The translations under genes were made by a program, and so were the position numbers. From Mesostigma viride (lineage: Eukaryota; Streptophyta; Mesostigmatophyceae; Mesostigmatales; Mesostigmataceae): DNA of 64,000 nucleotides. Shown here piece by piece: positions 32,041 through 42,719 of the stretch; within the stretch, counting starts at the first letter, position 1; each line of letters starts with the position of its first letter. The DNA lies in assembly GCA_009746045.1 (NCBI GenBank), contig RPFO01000296.1, positions 593,739 to 657,738 on the forward strand, in the 5' to 3' direction. The notes beneath the pieces are model-generated. The model searched no databases and was not told where the DNA came from. It saw only the letters and a list, made by a program, of their open reading frames with translations.

Positions 32041-33867
32041 TCCAAAAACCAAATGTGCTCATTTGAGGACATAGTCCTCGTTTGAGACGGGGGGGGTCAG
32101 GGGCGCTGTTTTGGCGCCAAATTTGGTCCTAGGGTCACTTGGTGGGTTTTGGCGCGAAACTGGGATAGGTACTGAGCGCGCCAAGCCCCTGGGGTCGACA
32201 GGGGTCGACCGTACCTGGAAAATATTAGGCGACGAAAAGTACCTATACAATAATAGCAAGAACATCGCAATGCAATCGAGTGTTTTGTCGAGTGGCGGCT
32301 ATGGGGTCGTGCCAGTTCCGAGGCTTGCCTGAATGTTATAGGGCATTATTTCAGTGCCCCGGACGAAGACAGAATTTTAGACCGTCATCTAGCGATTTCG
32401 AAGATGCTATTCTTCACGTGCAGGTGCTTTGTATATGTCGAAAATTTTGTTCATGAACGGATTTTGGCATTGTTGAAGAAAATCTGAGAGCTACGTAGAT
32501 CGCATGATAGGTCAGTTCGCAGTTCGGTTTTACAATTTCTTTTTCCGCCCAGGCGCTGCGGATATCGCGAGTATGGGTTATGGTACGCTTATGCATGGGC
32601 TTATGGGCGACATGGGGAGAAGAGGGACCTGGGCAGTTGCATGCGTCAAAGAGTCTCTATTTTTTCGTCGTGATGTCGCAGTCGCGCCTGGCGTTAACAA
32701 GGGCGAGCGCGAGCCATATTTTTCTTTTGCCGCAAGGCTGGGTGCTTCCCACGCGTCACCGTCCTTTAATATATATTTCTTGAGCTGCATGGCCCGTGCA
32801 GCTGGCGGCCTGGGCGCACGTCAAGAACAAGGATCCGACTGTCATTCTCAACCGCATCGTTCTAACTAAGTAAGCGTGTTAAGCGTATTGTAACCTATAA
32901 CTCCCGCAGACGTACGTGATAGTTTCGGTTGCTTTTATAATGCCCAACTTCGTGGTTTTGATTACGTTTATGTCCGGGGAATAACGGAAGTTTGCTGGGC
33001 GGTACTTTCTTTTCCCGTTGCGCCACTGAAAAGGTAAACGGCCTTGCGTTATCAAAACAGCAGCAAGTAGAAGTCGCTGTGCTTAATTGCGATGCGGTAG
33101 TTTGATTCAACACATATACTGCCTTGTTGCTGAGAAGTTTTTCAAGGCTTGCTGGTATGTTGCCCATATGTTTCTAATGCTTCAAATCGATCCGATGTCC
33201 AAGTGATCAAGACTGGCTTAGAAACTTGAGCTTGTCATGTTAACATTGTGCTTGTGTTACAACTTGTGCCTCTTTGCAGTATATGTTTCATATATAACGT
33301 AAGGGTTCAACATCATGCATGGTTTAGCACCGTGGTGGCAGCCGAGCCTCTACTAACGATCATGGACCTAACCTTAATTGGCAAGTATTTGCATCATATT
33401 TCACTCTTTGGACTGAGCTAGCTTTACTATACCTGCAGCCTGTTTGGCCTGCACCATGGTCCCTGGCTGCCAGTTACATTTTGTGCCCCCCCCTGGCATG
33501 CAGGCTGCAGGGTCTAGGACTGCGAGGGTGTAACATATAGACATGTTGTGGGCACCCTGGGTGCATCTTCAGGACCAGCCATGACCTGGCCATGCCTTCT
33601 TTCTTGGCATATATATTGTTGACTTGAGTGCTATTTGGTCACTCGCGTAGCGACGGTCCCCCCTGCATTCATAAATCGTAAACAATTATACAATGAGCAT
33701 ATTTCATGAATGTTAAGCATTGCAACTCTTGAACATATCATAAATGAACATGGTTCCATACCGTACCCATGGATGTGTTGACATATGTGTTAGTTATTAC
33801 AAATGGTATCCATGCTTAAAAATGTCCTCATTTGAGAAGATTTTCTTGGTGATTAGACATCATATCG
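32041..33867. mobile_element. Unclassified 1.8-kb insertion inside LINE-A
   Basis: The copy at 54.76 kb reads continuously across this point (CCACCCTCAT then CGCGCGCCCCGAGCAC), whereas here the two halves are 1.8 kb apart. Near the ends are related words CTCATTTGAGGACAT (about 32057) and GTCCTCATTTGAG (about 33826), which look like inverted ends with palindromic cores. Exact ends and class are uncertain. Confidence 0.5.
32532..32868 (+). other. Possible captured exon fragments inside the insertion
   Basis: A stretch with exon-like character reads AADIASMGYGTLMHGLMGDM after a TTTCCGCCCAG acceptor-like site. A second reads LAAWAHVKNKDPTVILNRI between a GTGCAG acceptor and a GTAAGC donor at 32869. 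I cannot assign a protein family. Confidence 0.2.
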
Positions 33868-35038
33868 AGCACCCCGAGCACATTCAGACCTGCAATTCAT
33901 GCATATTGGCTGGACTGTCTGGGCTTAGAGGCTCGGGCGGATCGAGGGCTACTAGAGATTAGCGTCAAAACCGAGGCGATGACGGTGACATGTGCACAGT
34001 GATTGGTGCTACCACTCGCCCGCCGCTCCCGCGTGGCTGCTACTAGACGGGTCTGACGACTGACGTCCCGTTCCGTGATGATTCGCTTCAAACTGCTGGG
34101 GCCTGGGGAGCATCAGTGCTCCGGCTGACACCGTCGTACTGCCGACCGGACCATGTGGACACCAGCATCGGCCTGGCCTGGGCCAGGCTCCGCTCGATCG
34201 CTCAACACCTATACAGTCTGGCACTCAAAGGACCTTGGCGAGGACGGCAAGCGCGTGCTCTTCAAGGTCCTGGTCCTCACGGTGCTCACATATACGGCGC
34301 CGAGGCATGCCGGACGCTCACGGCCGGACAAGCTGCATGGTCACCCGGCTGCATGCATGAACGGCACAGTAACCAGGATGCTCCGGCAGGTCCTGAACGT
34401 AGGGTTTTCCACGCATAGACCTGTCGCTAGAGTCTTTGTATAAGGGTATGCCCCGTATGTAGTAGAATATCATTTGTTGTAGGACATCCTGCAATTGCTC
34501 GAACCAGTCAGGTAGACACCGCCCTTGGTCTGTCCGGCCCCCAACGGCTTGGCCAGCCATGCAAGGCGGCATATCCTAAGCTGGCCTGGCCCCAAGGACA
34601 AGCCCCGCAGGGCGTGTAGACCTGCCATTAACTATATACAGATCAGTTGCTGGCCGACTAGGTAGTGGTCCCAGACTCCCAGCCCAGTTTGAACACGTAC
34701 CGCATTTCCTCCCTCTCTCTTGCTTAATTGGACTGCTATGCAGGACAAGAATTAAGAGGTGCATGGCAGACCGTTGTCCATGCAGGTCCTCACGCCAGCC
34801 CGGCCTGCGCGGGGCAAGCCCCCCCCCCCCCAGGAGGAAGGGGTGCTTTGCTGAGTAGAGTAGCTGGGATTTTTGTAGCTTAGATTAGATAATCCTAGAG
34901 TTATAGCTTAGTTTGTTTTCGCGGCTCCGCTCAACCCCACGTACCCCATCAGCGATGGAATACGTGCTACATATATCTCCCAACGGAGTCGTGTTATTAT
35001 TTTGTTTCATGAGCATTAAATTAAATTAAATTAAATTG
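33868..35038 (+). pseudogene. LINE-A ORF2 C-terminal part and 3' end
   Basis: Continues LINE-A after the insertion: CACCCCGAGCACATTCAGAC, then LSGLRGSGGS/ISVKTEAM-type RT sequence. Broken C-terminal coding follows to about 34800, then a 3' UTR containing GTGCTACATATATCTCCCAA and CGGAG, and a (TTAAA)n-like tail near 35015-35035. A parallel copy of the C-terminus and 3' end lies at 37101-37536. Confidence 0.6.
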
Positions 35039-35270
35039 TAGCATAACTCCGTTGCATGGAGTACATGTAGCACATATCCCTGAGAAGGGGCATATGGCTT
35101 TTAATACATTCTTGGCTATACTTCCTGCAAGGGTAGGGTGCATGTAAACTACAGCTGCACTGCTCTTGGTGCACAAAGTGCACCTGAACACCACTATGTA
35201 TTCCAGCACCTAGGGCGCAGACATAGGGGGGAAGATCATCATGGCTATTCAAAGGCTAGGGAATTAATAG
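35039..35270 (-). mobile_element. Solitary half-LINE 3' end, minus strand
   Basis: The reverse complement matches 36900-37085: CATATGCCCCTTCTCAGG, ATGTGCTACATG..CTCC, CAACGGAGTTATG and a TTTAATTTAATTTAA tail. It is a severely 5'-truncated copy facing left. Confidence 0.6.
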
Positions 35271-35279
35271 CCAACCAGG

Positions 35280-37091
35280 CCTCGCCCTCTGCATCGCCTG
35301 AGCCCAAACGCAGCCGCCCAGCCGAACCTACTAGCAGGTTATTTTCCACCTAAATTAGTTGACGTCGACAGACGTACCCGGCCAGCTATTTCGACATGCC
35401 ACCCATCAGGATACTGGAGCTCGTGTTTTATGGGTCGTACGCCTTCCTTCTTGACCTGTGCCATCATGCAGCGCCTCCACCGCCATAATTGCCTCCGCAC
35501 CGGATCTGACGGCCGGTTGTCTTACCGCGGACCTGACTACCTGGGCTGGTCCCGACCGCGCCTTCAGCGGCGCCGCCCTCTTTTCCATCGATCCTTCAGC
35601 GCTCTGCCGCAGACCTCTAGATCTGGGCCCCCTCCCCCTTTCTTGACCGAAATTATCCACCTTCCTCCTCCACCTCCAAGAAGCCATCTCACAGCACGTG
35701 ACGCCCCTAGCTAGCTGCAGCTGTGGCAGCTGTGGGCCGCACGCTGCATGGCTGCTGCCGAGCTCCCCGCCATCCCCACCGCCACCGCCACCCTCGATCC
35801 TCGCCTCCACCCCCACCCGGGCCCCTCCGCCTCCACCGACTCCATCACCGCCCAGCTCCGCGACATTGCGGACCAGCGCCTCCAGGACAACGCCATCGCC
35901 ATCCGGGATGCCTGCAAAACACCGCAGGCATCACCGCCCAGGCGGTGAAGGACATTGCCGCCATGCAGGCCCGCTGGCCTGCATGGCTGGTGATGCTCCT
36001 CCCATCCCGACCTGGGCGGACATGCTTAAGCAGCACACATGCACCTCCACCACCTCCGCCGTCGCAGCACACTGAGCTCCAGCAGCAGAAGCTCGACCTC
36101 CGCGAGGAGGCCGAGCTCCCCAAGCGCAGCCTTAACGTCATCGTCAAGAACTTCAACCTGGTGGAAGGTGAGAATTCCGAGAAGCATGCACGTGCGTTTG
36201 AGAGCAAAATCCTTGATCGCCTTCTTCTTTTTGATCGCATGGTGGGCCTTCTTGGTGAGATTAAACTGGTCGCCCATCGCCTTCCCAGTTCCCCGCGCGT
36301 GGGGTAAGGCAGGGGCCGGCGCCCCCGCTTCTTCTCATCTGTAAAAGAGCCCGTCGGACAAGCTTTCGTTTCTCAGACGCCGCAAGCGGCTCGAGAAGAC
36401 TCCCTTCACCCTGGACGACGTTGACCCTGGCGCAGCAACAACGGCGACGGGAGCTACTATGGCCGACCTACCTCCAGCTCCTGCAGACCAAGGCGGGGCA
36501 GCCGGTGTACTGGAAGGGGGCGGCCATCTACGTCGGCCACAAGCCCTGGCACGCGACCCCCGCGAGTCGCGACAACCGCGGCCCTAGTGACTCCAGACGC
36601 CCCAGCTTAGGGGAATACAGCAGTAGTACATAGTGTAGAATAGTTAGACTGTGGCCTTGTACATGCACGCCTACTACAGGCACTACTGATAGTAACCAGC
36701 TTACTCAGCTTAACATTACTTAGTCATGTACATGTGTGCCCATGATGCGCCACACACCAGATGATGCCTACCTTTATTTATTTAGTTATGCTGACAGTGC
36801 CCACGCAGAGAGCTACTCTCTGCTGAGACGCCATCACCCTAGCTTCTGTATATAGCCATGCTGATCTTCCCCCGGGCTCTGTCGATGTCCCTACAAGGCT
36901 AGGCGCCTGAATACAGCGGTGGGCAGCTGCACTTTGTGCACCCAGAGTAGGTGGCAGTTTACATTCCCCAATGCACCTGCAGGAAGTAGCTAAGAGTACG
37001 TGTACGTATTAAAAGCCATATGCCCCTTCTCAGGGCTATGTCACTACATATAAGTTCCCAACGGAGTTATGTTCCTATAATTAATTAATAA
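35280..37091 (+). mobile_element. Half-LINE (family 2): ORF1-like region and 3' UTR with 9-bp target-site duplication
   Basis: CCAACCAGG at 35271-35279 recurs at 37092-37100 right after an ATAATTAATTAATAA tail. The body starts inside the ORF1 N-terminus (SPSASPEPKRSRPAEP, matching the minus copy near 39030). It continues through QQQKLDLREEAELPKRSLNV and VGLLGEIKLVAHRLP to DVDPGAATTATGATMAD/LAQQQRRREL and VYWKGAAIYVGHKPW. The 3' UTR ends TTCCCAACGGAGTTATG. No reverse transcriptase lies between. The ORF is frameshifted several times. Confidence 0.7.
35730..36640 (+). pseudogene. ORF1-like RNA-binding protein of half-LINE family 2, frameshifted
   Basis: Pro-rich N-terminal part, helical KLDLREEAELPKRSLNVIVK, RRM-like ILDRLLLFDRMVGLLGEIKL, and the C-terminal LAQQQRRRELLWPTYLQLLQ / VYWKGAAIYVGHKPW domain lie in three frames. 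The C-terminal motif is the counterpart of DLTPAQQQQRRDRW / VYWRGGDLMINHKMW in family 1. Confidence 0.6.
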
Positions 37092-37100
37092 CCAACCAGG

Positions 37101-37536
37101 GCGGTGCCCATGTGTTGACCTGCATGGCCTGGCCCCAACGACATTCCTAGGAAGCTAGGCAACCCTGCCATGAACTACACCAGATGTTGCTGGCCGACCT
37201 CGTGACCAGTCCCATGCAGCTCGATCATGCAGTTTGAACACCGCATCCACTCCCTCTCCCTTCTTTGGACTGCCATGCAGAACAAGGAGAGGTGCATGGC
37301 AGAAGATTGTCCAGCCGGGCCCACACGCCAGCCCCAGTGCGCAAGCCACCTTCCCCCAAGACGAAGGGGCGTTTTGCTGAGTAGCGTAGTTAGGATTTTT
37401 CTAGACTAGATAGCTTAGAGTTGGGTTCGCTTACGCAGCTTCTTCCACCTCCACCCATCCATGCATGCAGCAAGGAATATGTGCTACATGATCTCCCAAC
37501 GGAGGCATTATAATTAATTAATTAATTAATAGACAC
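37101..37536 (+). mobile_element. LINE-A ORF2 C-terminus and 3' end, second copy
   Basis: Direct counterpart of 34560-35035. It encodes EHRIHSLSLLWTAMQNKER then stops, carries GAATATGTGCTACATGATCT followed by CCCAACGGAG, and ends in (TAAT)n at about 37515-37536. Confidence 0.65.
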
Positions 37537-39130
37537 GTGACTGCGCAACGGAGGCATGTTATAATTTAATTTAATTTTTAATGGCTTCTCAGCAGAGAGT
37601 GGCTCTCTGCATATAGCCGTAAAAAGTAGTAGTTAGCTTAGCCGCAGGGCTTGGCTAAATCATCCATCGGGGGTCCCATTATAGGCAGAGCGTCCACGGC
37701 TAAATACTGAAGGCATCATCCATCCATGGGGGGGGCAGTATGGGCGCACATGCGCGTAGGCTGGCGCCACGTGCTAAGCTAAGCCTGACTATAGTATTAT
37801 AATCTGCACTACTGCTATACTCCCTAGACTGTACTGGGGTTGCTGGGGTGGCAGGGGGCGCCTGCCAGGGCTTGTGCATGGTCGACGTGGATGACGTCCC
37901 CCCTCCAGTATACCGGTTTCCCCCCTGCGCTCTGCCGGAGCTGGAGGTAGGTCGGTCATAGCTCCCGTCGCCGCTGTTGCTGGGCCATGCAGGGTCAAGT
38001 CGTCGGTCCAGCGTGTAGGATCAAGTCCCCGAGAGCTTAATCTTCCGGCATTTAAGAAACGACAGCTTATCCGCCTTGTAATTAATTAAGGACAGCCGAC
38101 ATCCGCGCAGCTCACCAGTGAGTACTTGCATGGGGGTAAGGATGTCGCCATGAGAAGAGTCTCCGAGGTCTCACGGCTGCCGGCTGGTCGAAGTGCTTGA
38201 CGATGATGTCCATTGTGGCTGCGCTTGGTGAGGTCGGCCTCCTCGCGGAGGTCGAGCGTGTGTTGCTTGAGCTGTGCCGCGATGCTGGAGGTGGTGGAGG
38301 TGGTGTGGTGCTTCAGCATGTCCGCCCAGGTCTGCCGGGGTGGGAGGAGCATCGCTGTCCGGGCCAGCAGATGCCGGCTGGGCGGCGATGTCCTTCACCG
38401 CCTGGGCGGTGAGGCCTGTGGTGTTTTGCAGGCATGCACTCAATGGCGATGGCGTTGTCCTTGAGGCGCGCTGCTCGATGTCGTGGAGCTGCATGGGCTT
38501 TGATGTCGGCGGTGGAGGTGGAGGCGAGGAGGGTGGAGGTGGGGGTGACGGTGGTGGAAAGGTGAGGGAGCTCAGCAGCCACTGATCGAGCGTGCCTTCC
38601 ATTGCCGCCACATCTGCAGCGAGGGGAGTCACGTGCTGCTGGAGGGCCTCCGTGAGGATGGAGCGGAGTGTGGGTGCGGAAATGGATGGAGCCCAGACCT
38701 CGCCATCAGAGCGCATGAGAAGTGTGTTGAGAGTGATGTGCTGGAGTTGGGGGCGGGCGCACCCGAACAGAAAGTTGGTACGTGGTCATCCAGGTGCCGT
38801 CCGAATGGATGAGGCGGTTGATGCTGTGGAGATGGAGGCACAGGTCGTATAACTAGTGAGGCGTAGTCCCCGTAAAAGATGCAGTGCATAGCACTGCATG
38901 GCCGGGGCCATGTTGGTCCAGTCGTGATCGTCGACTTTGAAAGGTTGGGGCCGAAAGTGCGGTTCTGTTGGGCGCTATTCTGCTGGGCGACTGCGTTTGG
39001 GATCAGGCGATGCTGATGGCAAGGCCGCAGGAGCCGAGTGCACTACTAACGCTTGAGTAGTGTCCTCGCTGCCTGGCAGGCCGGGCGGAACTGCAGCCGG
39101 AGCTGCAGGCGAATTTGCTTGGCTCATCGC
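37537..39130 (-). pseudogene. Half-LINE family 2, minus-strand copy with ORF1 start preserved
   Basis: Read on the minus strand it starts with ATG near 39127 (MSQANSPAAPAAVPPGLPGS), passes SASPDPKRSRPAE and an early stop, then Pro-rich and LDLREEADLTKRS segments, and a C-terminal part near 37990-37850 parallel to 36421-36570. The 3' UTR holds the hairpin GCAGAGAGCCACTCTCTGC. It supplies the N-terminus missing from 35280-37091. Frameshifts throughout. Confidence 0.55.
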
Positions 39131-39351
39131 AGCCGCCAGGCTGCGTTGCGTAGTCGAGCGTTTGCCTCGGGAAAAAAATAATATTGCGTTTTAGCCTCGG
39201 GAAAATATATCAGCCTGTGCGTGTTAGAATGACGAAGCGATTGTGAAATTCACGGCCGAATTTGGTGCCCAAACGTGTTAATGAGCATGTGTAGGCGATA
39301 CTTCATGACTTACAGCTATAGTAAGTAAGTAAGTAAGTAAGTACTTGCGTG

Positions 39352-39741
39352 TCATGCCGGCAAAGGCATGCCACGGAGTACTATGCTAATCTCATTAGAA
39401 AAATAATTGTAGGTTGCGATGCGCAGCGAGTGGTGCCGGCGTTGGCCCAGCAGGGGGCGCCGGGGACCCGCGGTGTCGGCAGGGGGTTGGGGGGAGGCTG
39501 GCGGGGACGTGTGTGCGGCGTGAGATAACATAGTACTTTTCAACGCGCATAGGGCACCCTCCAGGCGGGCGGCGCGACTTGCTCGCCTGGTCTTGGGGTC
39601 AAAGAATGCAGCATACCGTTGGGAGTGCCTGGTTGCGAAAGCCAGCAGGCGCTCCTTGTTGCGAAGTTGGCGATGAAGGTCGCGGCTTTGACTCCGTTGC
39701 GTCGTCCGTGAGATTGGACTATCCAAGACACGCTCGGCCAT
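39352..39741 (-). CDS. Unassigned minus-strand ORF, 129 codons
   Basis: Basic, exon-like sequence (RSQSRDLHRQLRNKERLLAF, YAAFFDPKTRRASRAARL) ending at 39352. The last about 85 bases recur at 42388-42465, so it is probably part of a repeated element's 3' end. No family recognised. Confidence 0.3.
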   Translation of the reverse strand: MAERVLDSPISRTTQRSQSRDLHRQLRNKERLLAFATRHSQRYAAFFDPKTRRASRAARLEGALCALKSTMLSHAAHTSPPASPQPPADTAGPRRPLLGQRRHHSLRIATYNYFSNEISIVLRGMPLPA

Positions 39742-39879
39742 CGGACGACGGGTGTGGGGGGTGGGTTCTAGCTAACCCCCCGGTAGCTGCTACAGCTATA
39801 TTCCGTGGCAATATTATAACAATCAGACAACAAAACAGCACTCGACCTCTCTACTAGCTCGTGCCTCCTGGGCTGACCA

Positions 39880-40420
39880 GTGACCCGCATGCTCATTAGC
39901 CAGGCAACCTCTACCACCACCGCCGTCAGCTCCAAGCTCCAGGAGCTGGAAGACAAGCGCGACCGCGACCGCCGCCGCTGCCGGGTCATCCTAAGGCGCT
40001 TCGACATGCAGTCGGGGGAAACCCCAGACTCCCTTCGAACCGCCTTCTCGACGAGCTCAGGAACCAGCTCTTGGCACGCATGTCCAGAGCTGCAAGGAAT
40101 ATGACAATGCAGGGCGCCTACCGCCTGCCCCATCCACGGACGATTAAGGCTGGGCCCCCACCAGCGCTCCTCACCTTCAGCGACATCGCAGCCCGGGCCC
40201 TGTTCCTCTTCCGCAAGAAGCTGGCAAACTCCCTCTGGTCGCTTGACGATCGACGACCTGATGCCGGCCCAGCTGCCAGCAGCAACGCTGCGACCAGTGG
40301 CCCGCATACATCCGCCACACGACCAGCCCTGAGAAGTCCCACATGTACTAGCGGGGCGCCGGGGACCTTAATGTCAACGACAAACTGTGGAATGCCCCCC
40401 GGGCTCCCCGCACGATAGAG
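39880..40420 (+). pseudogene. ORF1-like fragment, family 1 relative, degenerate
   Basis: SKLQELEDKRDRDRRRCRVILRRF and, after a shift, AYRLPHPRTIKAGPPPALLTF, SLWSLDD and a broken C-terminal domain follow the same order as 26535-27332. Confidence 0.6.
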
Positions 40421-40429
40421 CATAAGCTA

Positions 40430-41779
40430 GCTGTCTATATGGGGACAATAACGGGATAGCTTAGGCATTGCAGCACTTGGCATGATCAACATGAGCTCTG
40501 CGTTCTAGTACCTTAGATTAGCGCTGGCTCCTTGTGGCCATCAGCTTGCGCCTTAGCTTACGTCTTGAGCCCACCTCGACTTTATTTCCGCATAAGCTAT
40601 GCATCCACCTACCTACTGTACTGCATGGTTGTATTGCACCCACAGTGTTGCCCCCGCACCATGATGGAGGGAACGCGCTCTGTGGCCTGCCCACTTGGGG
40701 CATTGAGAGAAGCTAGGTTGCCCTCCCTCCTCATTTTGTTAAGGGGTTGAAGGTTCCTTTATTAGTACCCATGTGACGCAGTCTACGAGCAAATTAATTA
40801 AGACAACCAGCACAGGCCAGAAATTTCGGGAATCCGGACCATGGTAGCTCGAGCCTGCTGTTATCTTGTGATACTGCAGTGTACCTAGTGGTAGGTGACA
40901 ATGCGGAGCATGTATTTCGTGGGGGAGCTGGTAAGACAAGAGAAGGGAGCTACCAGCTCCTTTGCATAGAACAAGAACGCAACCCCGGGCAGAGTGCAAG
41001 CAAACAAGGAAACGGGACAGGGAAAAGGAAAGTGACAGAGGCTAAACATGAACGAGGCACGACCAATCACATCCTAGTATATATACAGGGCATCGGCTTG
41101 GACTTAATTGGCGATTTCCACAACGGAGAGGTGGCCGAGTCCTCTGACCGGAATGCCAACGAGCCCGAGCCTGGCCCATTTGGGAAACGGTGTAAGTTGT
41201 CTAAAAAAAGCAAGGATTAACCGTTTACGGAGACATGAACCTCTCGATGGCGGGGGAGGAAAACACGGCAGAAGCGGGCAGTGCTGGATAATAGTGTCGT
41301 TTTTTTGGTTTCTAATGTGCTGGGTTTTGTTAACGTCGGACCGATCCAAACAATCGCGAGCTTGCCGATCGCTGATGCCGTGAACTCCCCATCTTCCTTC
41401 CCCGGAGGCGGGACTGAATATACAGAACACCGTAGCAATTAAACCAATCTATGGACATCGCGGGCAATTGACCGGCGATGTTCCTAATAAGAGTGTCATT
41501 CCCCAGCCAAGTATACCGTAGACAGAATTTGCCGTCAGGTGAGCTGGTGTTCTGCAGGTGAAAGGGTTCGAAACATGATCTCTGAGAAAGGGCGATTACC
41601 GTAGAACAAGCCTCGTTCTACGGCGATCTGGTTCGAGGTGGCCGTTTTCACGCCGGGGTGTCACGTGAGCAGCAGGGTAGGCAGGGTCACGTTTTATACA
41701 GGGCTACTTTTTACACGATATATATTGCTCAATAACGGCGATGTAGACATCACCAGTCAGCGAGAGTTAACCTTGAGCC
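40430..41779. other. Region without an assignable gene
   Basis: It holds an open frame at 40879-41220 (113 codons, basic, no recognised domain) and one copy of a dispersed motif at 40801-40867. Confidence 0.4.
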
Positions 41780-41850
41780 GGTCCTATAATCTAGCGGTTA
41801 GGATATCAGACTCTGAATCTGAATGCCCCAGTTCAAATCTGGGTAGGACC
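41780..41850 (+). tRNA. trnQ-CUG: tRNA-Gln (anticodon CTG), copy 1
   Basis: 71 nt. The acceptor stem GGTCCTA/TAGGACC is perfect. Anticodon stem TCAGA/TCTGA surrounds loop CTCTGAA, giving anticodon CTG, and the T-arm is CCCAG-TTCAAAT-CTGGG. An internal B box (AGTTCAAATC) and a T5 terminator about 20 bases downstream fit RNA polymerase III transcription. No intron. The genomic 3' end lacks CCA, as expected in eukaryotes. Confidence 0.96.
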
Positions 41851-41920
41851 TAAGGACGACTTCTCCAAAATCTTTTTGCACTCTTTCCGCACTCGCGCAC
41901 CACATGCCGCACTCGACGCT

Positions 41921-41991
41921 GGTCCTATAATCTAGCGGTTAGGATATCAGACTCTGAATCTGAATGCCCCAGTTCAAATCTGGGTAGGACC
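41921..41991 (+). tRNA. trnQ-CUG: tRNA-Gln (anticodon CTG), copy 2
   Basis: Identical to copy 1. The 70-bp spacer differs from the next spacer, and a TTTTT lies about 20 bases after the gene. Confidence 0.96.
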
Positions 41992-42101
41992 TCTCTCAAG
42001 TGAGATTTCCTTTTTGCGCCTTTCCTCGCCATCTCCCCATTTCTTTGCAATGCCAGCAGAAGTCCGACCACATCCGGACATCACTGCCGAAGCATGACAA
42101 C

Positions 42102-42172
42102 GGTCCTATAATCTAGCGGTTAGGATATCAGACTCTGAATCTGAATGCCCCAGTTCAAATCTGGGTAGGACC
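42102..42172 (+). tRNA. trnQ-CUG: tRNA-Gln (anticodon CTG), copy 3
   Basis: Identical to copies 1 and 2. A T6 terminator follows at about 42192. Confidence 0.96.
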
Positions 42173-42387
42173 TTCATGTGAGCTAAAAATCTTTTTTCTT
42201 TTTGTTACGGTTGTTGCTATAGGTTGCTTTTACTTTTTCCCCTCAGTCTAGGCCAGGTGGTACTTCTCTTCGCCGTTTTGCTTATTCGGATCATCAACTT
42301 ACTTGTATGCATGTTGTGACGCAACATGTTGTGACTGTCAGATGAAATCTATGTAAAGAAAAATGTTGGTCGACATGTCCGACTAAG

Positions 42388-42465
42388 TACGTAAGTACTT
42401 GCGTGTCATGCGCAAAGGCACGCCACGGAAAACTATGCTAATCTCATTAGAAAAAATAATTACAC
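42388..42465. repeat. Dispersed repeat shared with 39325-39405
   Basis: Both read AAGTACTTGCGTGTCATGC, then CACGG, then ACTATGCTAATCTCATTAGA. Each lies just outside the 3' end of a minus-strand open frame. Confidence 0.8.
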
Positions 42466-42512
42466 AAAAGTTTAAACACATATCGTCTGCATCATTCCCC
42501 AACCATTAAGCA

Positions 42513-42630
42513 CTAGATGGGGATGTAATCCTCATCCGAGCTGTCCTCTACTGTAATGGCAGACGAGGCGGTAGCCGTTTTGCGGCTATCCTCAGGGCCA
42601 CCAATAACCTCCACCCGCGGACTTCTACCC
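42513..42630 (-). pseudogene. C-terminal coding fragment ending in SSDEDYIPI
   Basis: Minus-strand sequence RVEVIGGPEDSRKTATASSA then acidic EDSSDEDYIPI and a stop. A plus-strand LINE 3' end (42645-42705) abuts it. Its parent protein is unknown. Confidence 0.3.
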
Positions 42631-42644
42631 TGTCTAGCAACGGG

Positions 42645-42705
42645 AATATGTGCTACATGATCTCCCAACGGAGACATGTTATAATTTATTTTTTTAAAAT
42701 TTAGC
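42645..42705 (+). mobile_element. LINE-A 3' terminus (truncated copy)
   Basis: GGGAATATGTGCTACATGAT then CTCCCAACGGAGACATGTTA and an AT-rich tail, matching the ends at 35000 and 37490. Confidence 0.6.
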
Positions 42706-42719
42706 AACGGGCCGCGGGG

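Noticed and set aside
32532-32869. PYROXD2-like oxidoreductase exon
   Set aside because: Similarity limited to a short MHGLMGDMGRRGTW stretch; no nucleotide-binding motif nearby.
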